64,000 nt of DNA from Bradyrhizobium cenepequi (lineage in GTDB: Bacteria; Pseudomonadota; Alphaproteobacteria; Rhizobiales; Xanthobacteraceae), in assembly GCF_020329485.1 (NCBI RefSeq), contig NZ_JAGKJI010000021.1, positions 1 to 64,000 of the forward strand, read 5' to 3'. Numbering within the stretch: the stretch's first letter is position 1; every line of letters begins with the position of its first letter. A model generated the notes under the pieces. That model made no database searches. It saw nothing but the letters and a program-made list of their open reading frames with translations, and had not been told where the DNA came from. A program made the translations under genes and the position numbers. This document shows, one piece after another, positions 50,920 through 59,022 of the stretch.

Positions 50920-52242
50920 ATGAAAGTTCTCATCGCTTGCACGCCTGCAACCGGGCATCTCAATCCGCTGCTTGCGGTCGCCCGCGGCCTTATCGACGAG
51001 CGACACGACGTTACATTCCTGACCGGCAGCGTGCTGCGGCCGCGGGTGGAGGCCATCGGTGCAGGCTTCCGGTCGCTTCCCGCCGGTGCCGATTTCGATC
51101 TGCGGAAGATCGATGAGGTCGCGCCGGAGCTGAAGAATATCGAGCCTGGACTGGAATGGCTGCGCGTCGCTATCGAGCGTTTCTTTGTCGAGACCATGCC
51201 GCCGCAATATGCCGGACTGCAGCAGCTGGTGCACGAAATGCAGCCCGATGTCATCGTGGGCGACGACATGTTCTTTGGCGTACTTCCGATGCTGCTCGGT
51301 TCGCGTGCGAATCGGTCTCCGGTGGTGCTGTGCGGGACTTCGGTGCTGCACTCGGCCCGTGATGATGGTGCGCCGCTCTTTCTTGGACTTCCGCCCGCAA
51401 CCACCCAGGGCGAGCGCGACAATTATGCCGTTATCGCCAAGGAATATGACAGTGTGGTCAACGAGCCCGCAACGCGCCGGATAAATGAGCTCCTGGCAAA
51501 ACTTGGCGCGCGGCCGTTGTCGACAGTGCTGTTCGAGTCCGTCGTGGAATTGGCCGACGCCTATCTCCAGCTTTCGGTGCCGAGCTTCGAGTTTCCGCGA
51601 AAGCTGTCGCCCACGATCCATTTCGTGGGGACACCTCCGATCATTCCGAACCAGGCGCCGCTGCCGCCATGGGCTGGTGATCTCGACGGCACGCGCAAGG
51701 TGGTGCTGGTGACGCAGGGGACGGTGGCCAATCATGATTTCGGTCTTCTCGTCGCGCCGACGCTCGCTGCCCTTGCGGACGAGCCCGATCTGCTCGTGGT
51801 GGCGACCACGGGCGGCCGTCCGGTCGACACGATCCCGGGCGTGATTCCGTCCAATGCACGCGTGTCCAGCTACCTGCCGTTCGAGTGGATCCTGCAAAAG
51901 GCGGATGTGTTCGTCACCAATGGCGGCTACGGCAGCGTCAATCAGGCCATGAGCTTTGGAATTCCGATCGTGAGTGCCGGGCTGACCGAGGACAAGGCCG
52001 ACGTGAACGCGCGCATCGCGTGGTCCGGCGTCGGGATCAATCTGGCGACCAATCAGCCGGATCCGAAGGTCCTGCGCGGGGCGGTTCGGGCCGTGCTCGA
52101 GCAGCCCGCCTACCGCATGCGGGCCGCATCGATGGCCGATGAGTTCGCCAAACGCGATACGCGATCGCTGATCGTCCGCATCATCAACGAAGCGGCAACA
52201 GGAAAGAAAGCGCCTACCCGTCGCAAGGCCGCGGCGGCGTAG
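50920..52242 (+). CDS. MGT/UGT-family glycosyltransferase (GT1)
   Basis: A 440-residue enzyme of two Rossmann-like domains. The N-terminal acceptor part starts KVLIACTPATGHLNPLLAVAR; the C-terminal donor part has VVLVTQGTVANHDF, SSYLPFEWILQKADVFVTNGGYGSVNQAMSFGIPIV (in parts), the last being the nucleotide-sugar signature with N/H-G-G-x-x-S. It transfers sugar from a UDP/TDP donor to a small hydrophobic acceptor. GGAGGATGAC precedes ATG 50920; earlier in-frame ATGs lack it. The C-terminus is basic. It ends before a strong palindrome. Confidence 0.92.
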   Translation: MKVLIACTPATGHLNPLLAVARGLIDERHDVTFLTGSVLRPRVEAIGAGFRSLPAGADFDLRKIDEVAPELKNIEPGLEWLRVAIERFFVETMPPQYAGLQQLVHEMQPDVIVGDDMFFGVLPMLLGSRANRSPVVLCGTSVLHSARDDGAPLFLGLPPATTQGERDNYAVIAKEYDSVVNEPATRRINELLAKLGARPLSTVLFESVVELADAYLQLSVPSFEFPRKLSPTIHFVGTPPIIPNQAPLPPWAGDLDGTRKVVLVTQGTVANHDFGLLVAPTLAALADEPDLLVVATTGGRPVDTIPGVIPSNARVSSYLPFEWILQKADVFVTNGGYGSVNQAMSFGIPIVSAGLTEDKADVNARIAWSGVGINLATNQPDPKVLRGAVRAVLEQPAYRMRAASMADEFAKRDTRSLIVRIINEAATGKKAPTRRKAAAA

Positions 52243-52272
52243 CTTCGCGCCGCATCCATTCGCTATCGTTCG

Positions 52273-52299
52273 GGGGATCAATGCTGAGCATTGATCCCC
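52273..52299. terminator. Near-perfect 27-bp palindrome between convergent genes
   Basis: GGGGATCAATGCT and AGCATTGATCCCC flank a single G. It lies between the ends of the glycosyltransferase and IclR genes, so a bidirectional transcript end is likely; there is no T-run. Confidence 0.5.
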
Positions 52300-52306
52300 G
52301 ATACCG

Positions 52307-53077
52307 CTATCGCGCGGAGACCATCTGGCTGCGAATGTCCTGCGCGGTCTTTTTCAGCGGGATCAGGTATCTCTTCTTCGCGGCAGCCTCGCTCATCGTG
52401 CCCGAGATCATGTTGATGCTGATGGCGGCGACGACGGCGCCGATCTGGTCGCGCAGCGGCACTGCGATGCCGCAGATCGCTGGGTCAAGTTCACCGTCGA
52501 CCCAGGCGTAGCCTTCGGTCTCCGCGCGCGTGAGAATTTCGCCGACCCGCTGCGGATCGGTCACCGTGCGTGGCGTCACCGGCTTGAAGTCTCCGCTCGC
52601 AAGATAGGCGGCCCGCTTCTCGGCTGGAAGTGCGGCAAGCAGCACACGGCCGAGCGAGACGAGATGCGCGGGCAGGCGGCTGCCGATGCCAAGGTTGGTG
52701 GAAAGAATCCGCCGCGCAGGGAGCCTCAGCGCGTAGACGATCTCGCGTTCGTCGAGCACGGCGAGCGCGCAGGATTCCCCGATTTCGTTGCGCAAGTCCT
52801 CCAGCGCGCGCTGGGCATAGCCCCAATAGGGTAGCGCGTTGAGATACGACAGGCCCAATCCCAATGCCCGCGGCTTCAGCGAAAAATAGCGGCCGTCGGC
52901 AGCGCAGTAGTTCAGCGTGACGAGCGTTGCCAATATTCGCCGCGCGGTCGCTCGGCTGAGGCCGGCAAGCTGCGCGGCTTCGGCGAGGGTATGGCGGCCC
53001 GGAGGTTTTCCGAGCGCTTCGATGATCATGAAGCCGCGCGCGATCGAGCGCACGAATTCATCGCTGTCCTTGCTCAT
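52307..53077 (-). CDS. IclR-family regulator, PcaR/PcaU-like
   Basis: A 256-residue regulator with N-terminal winged helix (about 8-70; TLAEAAQLAGLSRATARRILATLV in parts) and a C-terminal ligand-binding domain (about 80-250; LGIGSRLPAHLVSLGRVLLAAL, GYAWVDGELDPAICGIAVPL). This set is typical of the PcaR/PcaU/PobR branch, which responds to aromatic acids. It is divergent from the MaoC operon with two TTCG-N5-CGAA operator palindromes between, so it almost certainly controls that operon and itself. Confidence 0.92.
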   Translation of the reverse strand: MSKDSDEFVRSIARGFMIIEALGKPPGRHTLAEAAQLAGLSRATARRILATLVTLNYCAADGRYFSLKPRALGLGLSYLNALPYWGYAQRALEDLRNEIGESCALAVLDEREIVYALRLPARRILSTNLGIGSRLPAHLVSLGRVLLAALPAEKRAAYLASGDFKPVTPRTVTDPQRVGEILTRAETEGYAWVDGELDPAICGIAVPLRDQIGAVVAAISINMISGTMSEAAAKKRYLIPLKKTAQDIRSQMVSAR

Positions 53078-53130
53078 TGCGCATGCCGGGTTGGCCCTTG
53101 CCAGGTTCGGCCGGGTCGTTTAGGGATTGG

Positions 53131-53163
53131 TTCGTAAAACGAACGAAGAGTTCGCCAGACGAA
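53131..53163 (+). promoter_or_regulatory. Double operator of the IclR-type regulator
   Basis: TTCGTAAAACGAA (53131-53143) and TTCGCCAGACGAA (53151-53163) are two palindromes of type TTCG-N5-CGAA whose starts lie 20 bases apart, two helix turns. They are midway between the IclR start (53077) and the MaoC gene start (53184). IclR proteins of this branch bind such repeated sites. Confidence 0.75.
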
Positions 53164-53183
53164 CAAATAGGGGAGTGGAGCGG

Positions 53184-53675
53184 ATGGCGCAAGCGTCAAG
53201 CGTGCGAAGCGGAGACTTCGAGACCGATTTCTGGAAGGACGCGAAATCGCGAAAGGTCTGGGACGAGATCGTGCCCGGCGAGCCGCGCAAGACCCTGCCG
53301 TACAAGCTGACGCAGGAGGCGATCACCTTGTTCTGCAAGGCCGTCGGCGAGACCAATCCGCTCTATCTGGACGAAGCCGCGGCAAAGGCCGGACCTTATG
53401 GGGGCCTGGTCGCGCCGCCTTCGATCCACATCCTCTTGATGTTCGCCTGCACGCCCGCCGACGACTGGATGCGCAGCCCGGGCACCGTGAACGCCGGGCA
53501 GTCGTGGAGCTACAACATTCCGGCGCGACCAGGTGACACCATCACGCTGCAGGCGCGCGCCCTCGACAAGTTCATCCGGCGCGAGCGGCTGTTCGTGGTG
53601 CACGACAACGTCTTCTTCAACCAGCATGGCGACGTGATCTGTTCAGGTCGCGGCCAGACCATTCGTCCGGCGTGA
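53184..53675 (+). CDS. MaoC-like dehydratase, FAS1-type N-terminal domain
   Basis: A 163-residue hot-dog-fold protein. GETNPLYLDEAAAKAGPYGGLVAPPS (about 72-97, read in parts) is the conserved substrate/catalytic region of MaoC-like hydratases; the usual catalytic Asp/His pair appears only in part. It probably forms a heterodimer with the next MaoC gene to hydrate an enoyl-CoA. GGGAGTGGAGCGG precedes ATG 53184. It is the first gene of the operon facing the IclR gene. Confidence 0.88.
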   Translation: MAQASSVRSGDFETDFWKDAKSRKVWDEIVPGEPRKTLPYKLTQEAITLFCKAVGETNPLYLDEAAAKAGPYGGLVAPPSIHILLMFACTPADDWMRSPGTVNAGQSWSYNIPARPGDTITLQARALDKFIRRERLFVVHDNVFFNQHGDVICSGRGQTIRPA

Positions 53676-53687
53676 GGAGTGCAGGCG

Positions 53688-54137
53688 ATGACAGTCAGTT
53701 TCGATCAGCTCAAGGCCGGCGACGGCATCGAGGGGCCGAAGTTCGCGGTGTCGCGGGAGTCGATCCGGTTATTCTGCGACGCCTCGCTGGATTACAATCC
53801 GCTGCACCTCGACGAGGGATACATGAAGGGCAATTTCGGCAAGACCAATTTCGGTGGCATCATCATGCACGGCATGAATAATTTTGGTCTGCTCACGCGC
53901 ATGCTGACCGACTGGGCGAAGCCGCCAGGCGCCATTCATCGTCGCCTCGAGACCCGCTGGCTCAAGCCGGTACGGCCCGGCGACACGATCCAGCCCACCG
54001 GCATCATCAAGTCCAAGCAGGTCACGGCCAAATCCCGCTGGGTGCTGATCGATGTGATGGTGAAGAACCAGAATGGCGAGCAGGTCGCGGTCGGTGAAGC
54101 CATGGTGGAGTTCCCCGTCGCGACCGCGGCAGCCTGA
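53688..54137 (+). CDS. MaoC-like dehydratase (enoyl-CoA hydratase type)
   Basis: A 149-residue hot-dog-fold protein with the standard motif DYNPLHLDEGYMKGNFG (about 34-50) containing Asn and His of the catalytic segment and GGIIMHGMNNFGLLTRML after it. With the preceding gene it would make a two-subunit (R)-specific enoyl-CoA hydratase acting in fatty or aromatic acyl-CoA breakdown. It starts 12 bases after the first subunit gene stops (GGAGTGCAGGCG precedes the ATG). Confidence 0.9.
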   Translation: MTVSFDQLKAGDGIEGPKFAVSRESIRLFCDASLDYNPLHLDEGYMKGNFGKTNFGGIIMHGMNNFGLLTRMLTDWAKPPGAIHRRLETRWLKPVRPGDTIQPTGIIKSKQVTAKSRWVLIDVMVKNQNGEQVAVGEAMVEFPVATAAA

Positions 54138-54172
54138 TGCATGGCGGCGCGAATGCGCGCAAGGATACGACG

Positions 54173-55135
54173 ATGAGAAAGCTGGCTGCGATCGCTTGCT
54201 CACTGCTCTTCCTTGGCATTGCACCCGCGGCATCGGCGCAGGATCTGCCAAGATCGATCAAGATCGTCGTGCCGTTCCCGGCGGGAGGCACGACCGACAT
54301 TCTCGCACGCTACGTGGCGCAGTCGCTCGAGATCAAGCACGGCATCACCGTGATCGTCGACAACCGCCCCGGGGCATCGGGCGTGATTGGCTCGCAGGCC
54401 GTGGCCACGTCACCTCCCGACGGCAGCGTGCTCCTGCTCACGGCGACGCATCACGTCATCAATCCGAGCCTGCGGAAGAGCTTTCCTTACGATACCCGCA
54501 CCGCGTTCGCGACCGTCGCGGTCATCGCCACCGCGCCGAACGCCCTGGTCGTCAGTCGCGATTTCGCCGCCAGGAATGTCGGCGAGCTGGTCGCGATGGC
54601 GAAGGCACAGCCAGGCAAACTGTCATTCGCGTCCTCTGGCATAGGCGGCGCCAACCATCTATCGGGCGAATTGTTCAAGCAAATGGCGGGCGTCAATATC
54701 GTGCATGTGCCCTACAGAGGAGCGGCCCCTGCCATGAACGATCTGATCGGCGGCCATGTGCCGATCATGTTCGACACGTTGCCGACGGTGATCCCGGGAG
54801 CCGCGGCCGGAACGCTCCGCGTGCTCGCGGTGACAAGCAGGGAGCGCGCACCGACGCTACCGGACGTGCCGACGCTGGATGAAGTGGGCCTGAAGGGTTT
54901 CGAGGCGACGTCCTGGTTCGGACTTTACATGCCGCACGGCGGTGAGTCCGCCGTCTACGGCAGGCTGGTCACCACTATCCGGGATGTGCTCGCGGATTCC
55001 GCTATCAAGGAGAAGTTCGCGAGCCAGGGCGTCGAGCCGGGCAAGCTGTTCGGCTCCGAATTCGCGAAGTTTGTTGATGCCGAGATCGCAAAATGGAGTC
55101 GCGTGGTCGAGGCCGCCAATCTGCACCCGGAATAG
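54173..55135 (+). CDS. Tripartite tricarboxylate transporter-type binding protein (Bug/TctC)
   Basis: A 320-residue periplasmic binding protein with signal peptide cut at ASAQD. It carries IKIVVPFPAGGTTDILARYVAQSL (in parts, about 29-52) and the Bug motif VPYRGAAPAMNDLIGGHVPIMFD. Bug proteins bind carboxylates for TctAB permeases or act alone as sensors. No tctA/tctB gene is present. ATG 54173 follows AAGGATACGACG; an ATG at 54137 overlapping the MaoC stop is also possible. Its place in the operon suggests it binds the same acid substrate (inference). Confidence 0.92.
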   Translation: MRKLAAIACSLLFLGIAPAASAQDLPRSIKIVVPFPAGGTTDILARYVAQSLEIKHGITVIVDNRPGASGVIGSQAVATSPPDGSVLLLTATHHVINPSLRKSFPYDTRTAFATVAVIATAPNALVVSRDFAARNVGELVAMAKAQPGKLSFASSGIGGANHLSGELFKQMAGVNIVHVPYRGAAPAMNDLIGGHVPIMFDTLPTVIPGAAAGTLRVLAVTSRERAPTLPDVPTLDEVGLKGFEATSWFGLYMPHGGESAVYGRLVTTIRDVLADSAIKEKFASQGVEPGKLFGSEFAKFVDAEIAKWSRVVEAANLHPE

Positions 55136-55174
55136 TCCTCACATCAGCGGCGAGACCGCGCGACGCCCAGCCGG

Positions 55175-56584
55175 TCATCGCTCGGCCTGTTGGGGGAATT
55201 CCAGCGTCCAGTTGACGCCCGCCGCGGAGAAGTCGAGGCTGCCGCTGCCGTTCAGGGCGCGGGGCACGATCTGCTCGATCACGACGCGGCCGAAACCTTG
55301 CCGTTGCGGCGGCGTCACGGCGGGGCCGCCCTTTTCGGACCACGAGAATCGAACGCGGTCGTCGCCTTCCTCGGCGTGCCAGCGGATCACCACCTCGCCG
55401 TCGGGCGTCGACAATGCCCCGTGCTTGGAAGCGTTGGTCGCCAGTTCATGCAACGCCAGGCCCAGATGCTGCACGGCGTCAGGTTTGAGGATGATCGCAG
55501 GGCCGTCCGCGTCGATGCGCCCCGAATTGGCTTCGTCGAAGGGCCGCATCTGCGACGACACCAGATCGCGCAGCGAGGCGCCGCGCCAGCTATCCCTGAC
55601 CAGGAGATCATGACAATGCGCCAGCGCCTGCAGCCGCTCCAGAAAGCGTGTCCGGTATTGCTTGACGTCCCCGGCATATTGCGCCGTCTGGTTGGCGACC
55701 GCCATGACGACGGCGAGCAGGTTCTTGGTGCGGTGCGATAGCTCCTCGATGATGAAGCGGATGTGCTCCTCGCGCCGCTTCTGCTCGCTAATATCGATGT
55801 GGGTGCCGATCCAGCGATAGACGGTCGAGGTTGCATCCCGCAGCGGGATCACCCGCGTCAGGAACGGACGGTAGCGCCCGTCCTTTCCGAGCAGCGACAG
55901 TTCCATTTCGAGCGGCACGCCATCGCGCAGCGAATGCGCCCAGCGGCTCTTGACCTCCGGCTGCGAGGCAGGGGAGAGCAGAGCCTGCCAGTCATGAACG
56001 CTGCCGGCTTCCACCGGCACGCCCGTGTAGTCGCACCATTGGCTGTTGATCCAGAAGATCCGGCCGTCGGCGTCCGCCATCCAGACCAGTTGCGGAATGG
56101 CATCGGCCAGCGTGTGAAACTGGCGTTCGCTAGCCAAAAGTGCGGCTTCGGCGCGCTTGCGTTCGGTGATCTCCTCGGCGGCGACATTGACGCCGATGAT
56201 GTCGCCACGTGGTCCCCGGTGCGGATGCCAGTAGGTGATCCAGGTACGGTGTTCGACCTGGTTGGGGCGCTGCCCCGCCACCTCGACGCCGATCACCGGT
56301 TCGCCGGTCGTCATCACCGAACGGACGATCGCTTCGATCGAGCCGGCGAGCGCCGGCACGCACTCCCGCACCGTTCGTCCAAGATGCCCTTCGACGGAAA
56401 TGCCGCATATTTCGGTGAGCCGCTGGTTGATATGCAGGTAGCGGCAGTCCGGCGAGAGGAATGCGAGCCCGATCGGCGCAGTATCATAGATCAATTGCAG
56501 CGCGGGCTGCTCGGCGAATGGCAGGCCGGCCAAGGGGAGGCTCGGCAAATCTGCCTGCGGCTGGGCGCGTACATCATTAGGCAC
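55175..56584 (-). CDS. HWE-family sensor histidine kinase with two PAS domains
   Basis: A cytoplasmic kinase of 469 residues from GTG 56584 (after AGAGGCATTCC); an ATG at 56686 adds 34 residues. PAS 1 covers about 25-150, PAS 2 about 160-280 (AIPQLVWMADADGRIFWINSQWCDYTGVPVE in parts). The kinase core has phosphoacceptor His in EELSHRTKNLLAVVMAVANQ, Asn in LHELATNASKHGAL and the FSWSEKGG motif that defines HWE kinases. These respond to light or redox in many relatives. No response regulator adjoins it. Confidence 0.92.
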   Translation of the reverse strand: MPNDVRAQPQADLPSLPLAGLPFAEQPALQLIYDTAPIGLAFLSPDCRYLHINQRLTEICGISVEGHLGRTVRECVPALAGSIEAIVRSVMTTGEPVIGVEVAGQRPNQVEHRTWITYWHPHRGPRGDIIGVNVAAEEITERKRAEAALLASERQFHTLADAIPQLVWMADADGRIFWINSQWCDYTGVPVEAGSVHDWQALLSPASQPEVKSRWAHSLRDGVPLEMELSLLGKDGRYRPFLTRVIPLRDATSTVYRWIGTHIDISEQKRREEHIRFIIEELSHRTKNLLAVVMAVANQTAQYAGDVKQYRTRFLERLQALAHCHDLLVRDSWRGASLRDLVSSQMRPFDEANSGRIDADGPAIILKPDAVQHLGLALHELATNASKHGALSTPDGEVVIRWHAEEGDDRVRFSWSEKGGPAVTPPQRQGFGRVVIEQIVPRALNGSGSLDFSAAGVNWTLEFPQQAER

Positions 56585-56904
56585 GGAATGCCTCTTTAAC
56601 GCTTCTCCGTCCGCCGCCACCCCCTGTAGCGACACAACCCTACACCGGCCTCCCGGCCCTGTGTCAACCGATCCAGCCGCATGCATCCTCTGCTTTCAAG
56701 TTGTTGAAAATAAATAGAAAGTTCATGCTAGCGGCGCTAACCCATGGAGGACGCGGATCGCCGGTCGCCTGAAGCTAGGCGGATGGCTTCATGCCGAGAG
56801 CGCAGTACTCGCCGTTCGAAAATAGTGTATCCGCTGTTTCGAGGGCGCGGTCGGACCTCTGTTCCCGCGCGACAAGAGCATAAGTTTCTTCGGAGGAAGT
56901 TTTC
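56585..56904. other. Divergent promoter region of the kinase and CoA transferase genes
   Basis: 320 bases. The AT-rich stretch near 56703-56725 (AAATAAATAGAAAG) could be a promoter for the CoA transferase. GCTAGCGGCGCTAAC nearby is loosely repeated. Nothing else is recognised. Confidence 0.4.
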
Positions 56905-58134
56905 ATGTCGGCTCTGCCACTCTCGGGCATCAAGATTCTCGACCTGACGCGTGTGCTCGCGGGTCCGTTATCTGCGCAGATGCTGGCCGATCTCGGCGCC
57001 GAGGTGATCAAGATCGAGCGTCCCGGCACCGGCGACGACGCGCGCGCCTTTGGTCCGCCTTACCTGACCGATCCGGAAGGCAAGGAGAACAACAACAACT
57101 CGTTCTATCTCTGCGCCAACCGCAACAAGAAGTCGGTCACGGTCAATATCGCCAAACCGGAAGGGCAGGAGATCATCCGCGAGCTCGCCAGAAACGTCGA
57201 CGTTATGATGGAGAACTACAAGGTCGGCGATCTCAAGCGCTACGGGCTCGACTATGAATCGATCAAGACAATCAACCCGCGCATCATCTATTGCTCGGTG
57301 ACCGGCTTCGGCCAGACCGGCCCCTATGCGCCGCGCGCCGGCTATGACGCGATCTTCCAGGCGATGGGCGGGCTGATGAGCGTCACCGGCCACATGGATG
57401 GCGAGCCCGGCGCCGGCCCGATGAAGGTCGGCCCCTCCATCGTCGACTACATGACCGGCATGAACACCTCGATCGGCATCCTGTCCGCGCTCTATCATCG
57501 CGATGCGAGGGGCGGGGAGGGGCAGCATATCGATGTCTGCCTGTTCGACACCGTGATCGCCTCGCTCTCGCACTACGCGCAGATCTATCTCGTCAACGGC
57601 AAGACACCGCCGCGCCGCGGCACCTGGGGCAATGGCGGCATGCCGGCCGGCGTGTTCCGCTGCACCGACGGCGAACTGATGCTGGTGGTCGGCAATGACG
57701 CGCAGTTCGAGCGCACCTGCGCCGTGCTCGGCGAGCCCGATCTCGCCAAGGATCCGCGCTTCATCAAGAACAACAACCGTGTCGTGCATGGCAAGGAGAT
57801 CATGGCGATCTTCGCCGGCCTGTTCCTCAAGAAGCCGGTCGCCTATTGGCTGGAAGAGCTGGAGAAGGCCGGCGTGCCGTCCGGCCCGGTCAACGATTTC
57901 GCGCAGGTGTTTGCCGATGAGCATGTCCGCTCGCGCGGCATGGAGATCAAGGTCGACCACCCCTTCGAACATTCGCTGTCGCTGATCCGCAACGCGCTCA
58001 CGTTCTCGGCCACGCCGATCAAGGACTACCGCGCGCCGCCGCTGCTCGGCGCGAACACCAAGGAAGTGCTGACGGGCAAGCTCGGTTATGACGAAGCCAA
58101 GATCGAGGGATTGAAGGCGGCGGGGATCATCTAA
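56905..58134 (+). CDS. CaiB/BaiF-family CoA transferase (class III)
   Basis: A 409-residue family III CoA transferase. Features in order: LPLSGIKILDLTRVLAGPLSAQMLADLGAEVIKIE (in parts), DVMMENYKVGDLKRYGLDYESI, IYCSVTGFGQTGPY, and VGPSIVDYMTGM, which includes the catalytic Asp that forms the acyl-aspartyl intermediate. It moves CoA between an acid and acyl-CoA, activating the substrate for the dehydrogenase and hydratases nearby. GGAGGAAGTTTTC precedes the ATG. It is convergent with the TetR gene. Confidence 0.95.
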   Translation: MSALPLSGIKILDLTRVLAGPLSAQMLADLGAEVIKIERPGTGDDARAFGPPYLTDPEGKENNNNSFYLCANRNKKSVTVNIAKPEGQEIIRELARNVDVMMENYKVGDLKRYGLDYESIKTINPRIIYCSVTGFGQTGPYAPRAGYDAIFQAMGGLMSVTGHMDGEPGAGPMKVGPSIVDYMTGMNTSIGILSALYHRDARGGEGQHIDVCLFDTVIASLSHYAQIYLVNGKTPPRRGTWGNGGMPAGVFRCTDGELMLVVGNDAQFERTCAVLGEPDLAKDPRFIKNNNRVVHGKEIMAIFAGLFLKKPVAYWLEELEKAGVPSGPVNDFAQVFADEHVRSRGMEIKVDHPFEHSLSLIRNALTFSATPIKDYRAPPLLGANTKEVLTGKLGYDEAKIEGLKAAGII

Positions 58135-58149
58135 CAACGATCCGGGACG

Positions 58150-58821
58150 TCACCGCGCGTCGCGTGCGAGCACGCGCGCCGGCGCCTTGCTCGCCGTATC
58201 GCCCATCGTCAAACTCATCGCTGCGACAGAGACCACGCGCTCGATGATCGCTTCGACATCGTCGACGTCGCATTTGCCTTCCGACAGCTTGGTGAGCCGC
58301 TCGCTGTCGCGCACCGTCTGCTGGGCCATGGCGAGTGCGAAGTGCAGGCCCCAATAGAGTTCGACATCGCTGTGTCCGGGGAGGGACCGCCGCATCGCCG
58401 CGATGAACTTGCGCAAGTGGTCGATCTCGCGGTTGCGGATGCGGCGGATCGGCGGCACGGATTCGATCGAGACCCGTATCATGAAACGCGCCGCGGTCGA
58501 GCGCTGGTTCTCCGGGCCGAGACAGCCGCGCAAGGTCGGGCCGACAAGGGCGCGCAGCACCGCATCGACGGAGGCCCGCCCGCCACCGTCTTCCTCGGCC
58601 GCTTGCAATAGCCTCAGTCGTTCGCGGTTGAGCTGGATGCTGCGGGTGACGAACAGTTCCGCGATCAATTCGTCCTTCGAGCCGAAGTGATAGTTCACCG
58701 CGGCGAGGTTGACGTTCGCCTCCGCGACAATGTCGCGCAGCGTGACGTCGCCGAAGCCGCGATCGGCATAGAGCCGCTCGGCAGCGGCAAGGATGGCGGT
58801 ACGCGTCTGGTCGCTGGCCAT
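58150..58821 (-). CDS. TetR-family transcriptional regulator
   Basis: A 223-residue repressor with an N-terminal HTH (about 5-50: RTAILAAAERLYADRGFGDVTLRDIVAEANVNLAAVNYHFGSKDEL in parts) and a helical C-terminal ligand domain. It is divergent from the acyl-CoA dehydrogenase gene. A TTCAAAC-N17-GTTTGAA inverted repeat in the shared promoter is its likely operator. Ligand probably an acyl-CoA. ATG 58821 follows GGGAGACCCA. Confidence 0.92.
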   Translation of the reverse strand: MASDQTRTAILAAAERLYADRGFGDVTLRDIVAEANVNLAAVNYHFGSKDELIAELFVTRSIQLNRERLRLLQAAEEDGGGRASVDAVLRALVGPTLRGCLGPENQRSTAARFMIRVSIESVPPIRRIRNREIDHLRKFIAAMRRSLPGHSDVELYWGLHFALAMAQQTVRDSERLTKLSEGKCDVDDVEAIIERVVSVAAMSLTMGDTASKAPARVLARDAR

Positions 58822-58852
58822 TGGGTCTCCCGCCTCGTCGAGGGAGTTGCAT

Positions 58853-58883
58853 TTCAAACATTTGTATGAAACTATCGTTTGAA
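58853..58883. promoter_or_regulatory. Inverted repeat, probable TetR operator
   Basis: TTCAAAC (58853-58859) and GTTTGAA (58877-58883) are inverse complements separated by 17 bases, located 32 bases upstream of the TetR start and 140 before the acyl-CoA dehydrogenase start. TetR dimers bind such repeats. Confidence 0.5.
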
Positions 58884-59022
58884 GGCCGGAAAATGTCAAT
58901 CTGCGGAATGCGCGGCTGGCGTTCTGGCACACCACATCCATTGCCGTCCGCGATCGGGCCTTGCGGCGCACGGGCGGCAGGAAGACAGTGCGGCCCAAAG
59001 TCTAGGAAACGAGGAGCGTCCC

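Noticed and set aside
56968..58137. A 389-codon minus-strand frame opposite the CoA transferase.
   Set aside because: Antisense shadow of a confident family III CoA transferase gene; no motif.
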